Shown here one piece after another: positions 62,691 to 64,000 of a stretch of DNA of 64,000 nucleotides. The stretch's first letter is position 1. Each line of letters opens with the position of its first letter. A program made the translations under genes and the position numbers. Source of the DNA: Symbiodinium natans (taxonomy: Eukaryota; Sar; Dinophyceae; Suessiales; Symbiodiniaceae); assembly GCA_905221605.1 (NCBI GenBank), contig CAJNDS010002412.1:1959929-2023928 (forward strand), read 5' to 3'. Below the pieces are notes generated by a model. It was not told the origin of the DNA, did not search any database, and saw only the letters and a list, made by a program, of their open reading frames with translations.

Positions 62691-64000
62691 TGTTAGAGCT
62701 TTAAGGGCTTCAGGGTTATTCGGGTTTTAGGGTTTCAAGGGGTTACATCAGGGCTTCGGGCTTGGGGAAGAAGGGTGGTAGGAAGTGCGTGACAGCCCCA
62801 ACTCATCAGCCCTGTATTGTATACTTCACAATCTTACAGGCAGACTTTCTTGCAGTCCAGGCTGGGGTTTTGGGACTTATAATTTATCCTAGGCAAGCTG
62901 GTTCGCAAGTGGACGTCCCGGAAACTTCCGAAGACACACTGCTCGCACAGTGCCTTCGGCAACTGGGGGCTAGTGCGGGAACATGGGCTCTCGCGTAGTA
63001 ACGGATCCAGGAATGCATATCTCATAACCACGCAACATTCTAATGCACCTGTAAGGTTGAGGGTTGAAGGCTTATGGGGCTTCGGGCCATCGGACCAAAT
63101 CTTAACCAAAATTCGCGATGTGCTTGCATGTTGAATCTTTTGAGTACCAGAAAGACATTCCCAGATCTGTCGTTGTCCAACCGCCTGTTCCATCCGCGTC
63201 GAATCCATTCGGAGGCGGCAACAGCTGGGGCCCCCCAAGTCACTCGCAATAGACACACAAGGGGAGTCGCTTGGCTAACATAGGGGCCTGGTAAGAGGCA
63301 TGGGTATACGACCACTACCTAAGACGGTGAAGGGGGAAATGTGGGTCATTGCTTCGGCTCCTGCAGAGTTGTTATGTGTTGTTCGGGGTTTCCACTCGGT
63401 ATTTTGGGAACCTGTGCAACCATGTAATTACCCCAAGTTTCAGGCAGCAAAGCAAAGAACACCTGATGGAGGTGCCTTAGTGTGTGCTGCAGGGGCAGAT
63501 ATGAGATCACCACAGGCAAACACTTCGTTCTCCTGAAGCACCATAAAGTAACAGAATTAAGAGGTCAACCTGCGTCAGGATCCCCAAGGAGGCCCCAGCT
63601 GCCAAGCACTAACGCTTCGTGGAAGGATCCCAAGGGGTGGCATCGGTCATCTGTCCTCAAGCCAAGGATGCGCGGCTTGCTGTCAATGGTGGGGAAGGGG
63701 GGGTAGGGAAGGGTGTGAATTTGCGCGCCCATTGCAGCATGGCCCCTGTAGCAAGCTCCGTGAATGCATCTGTGACCGACTCTGGGCTGTATGCTCAGGA
63801 GTTGCGATGTGTTGGAGTTCATGGGGATTGATTTATTGGCGTTTGGGGTCCAGAGCTTAACTACGATAGAAGATGACATGCTCCTAGCTTGATGCAAAAT
63901 CCCCCAACGCCCAATCCTCCATTACTAGCCATAGACACTCTACGCCACTGTTCACAATAACAACCATGTGACGGTCCCCCACAAGCAGGCCCAACCAAAA

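Larger units (their letters stand above)
57840..64000. other. Right end of window, no confident gene
   Basis: Holds telomere-type arrays (59690-59775, 62098-62235, 62350-62530), family O, P, A and J elements, AT microsatellites (about 58370-58430, 61593-61680), and a minus-strand open stretch near 58928-58728 of unclear status. A stretch at 62255-62340 is open on both strands. From about 62.7 kb on there are no telomere-type arrays and no recognisable motifs. Confidence 0.5.

Overview
The window looks like nuclear DNA of a dinoflagellate. The signs are a very high density of interstitial TTTAGGG/CCCTAAA arrays, every recognisable gene on the minus strand, introns that start GT, GC or GA but always end AG|G, and two ankyrin proteins with a ubiquitin-like N-terminus. 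The species cannot be named from sequence alone. Exons are short and most introns carry repeats, so simple ORFs mostly miss the genes. I rebuilt genes by hand from reading frame, AG|G acceptors and the short direct repeats at intron edges. Exon ends may be off by 1-2 bases.

Layout (transcription runs right to left). 57.8-46.9 kb: a 2OG-Fe(II)-oxygenase-like gene in pieces. One of its introns (49519-53931) holds a complete gene for a multi-spanning membrane/leucine-rich-repeat protein (50147-53670). 38-46.9 kb: exon-like scraps and repeats, no confident gene. 37.8-13.3 kb: an exploded ABCB-type ABC transporter with TMD1 exons (36.5-27.4 kb), NBD1 exons (23.0-14.2 kb) and linker exons (13.7-13.3 kb). 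Between TMD1 and NBD1 lies a complete ankyrin gene (24206-25668). One NBD1 intron carries an AT-rich block of four tightly packed small ORFs with a virus-like or mobile look (17555-18488). 11760-8794: a complete nine-exon UDP-glycosyltransferase-like gene. 7089-4982: a complete seven-exon ankyrin gene. 2.05-0.59 kb: exons matching the start of an ABCB TMD2, possibly the continuation of the same transporter. 58-64 kb: mainly repeats, no confident gene.

The main result is the intron system. The eight glycosyltransferase introns and the ankyrin introns are individual short repeat elements from many families (labelled A-Q here), with inverted-repeat ends and 3-8 bp target duplications. The first bases of the duplicated target become the 5' splice site and the element end supplies the AG, so removing element plus one duplicate restores the reading frame. 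Other copies of the same families lie across the window, some nested in each other or interrupted by telomere-type repeats. A second result is gene-in-intron nesting on the same strand: the membrane/LRR gene in the oxygenase gene is well supported, the ankyrin gene in the ABC gene is likely, and the glycosyltransferase plus first ankyrin gene in the NBD1-TMD2 gap is possible.
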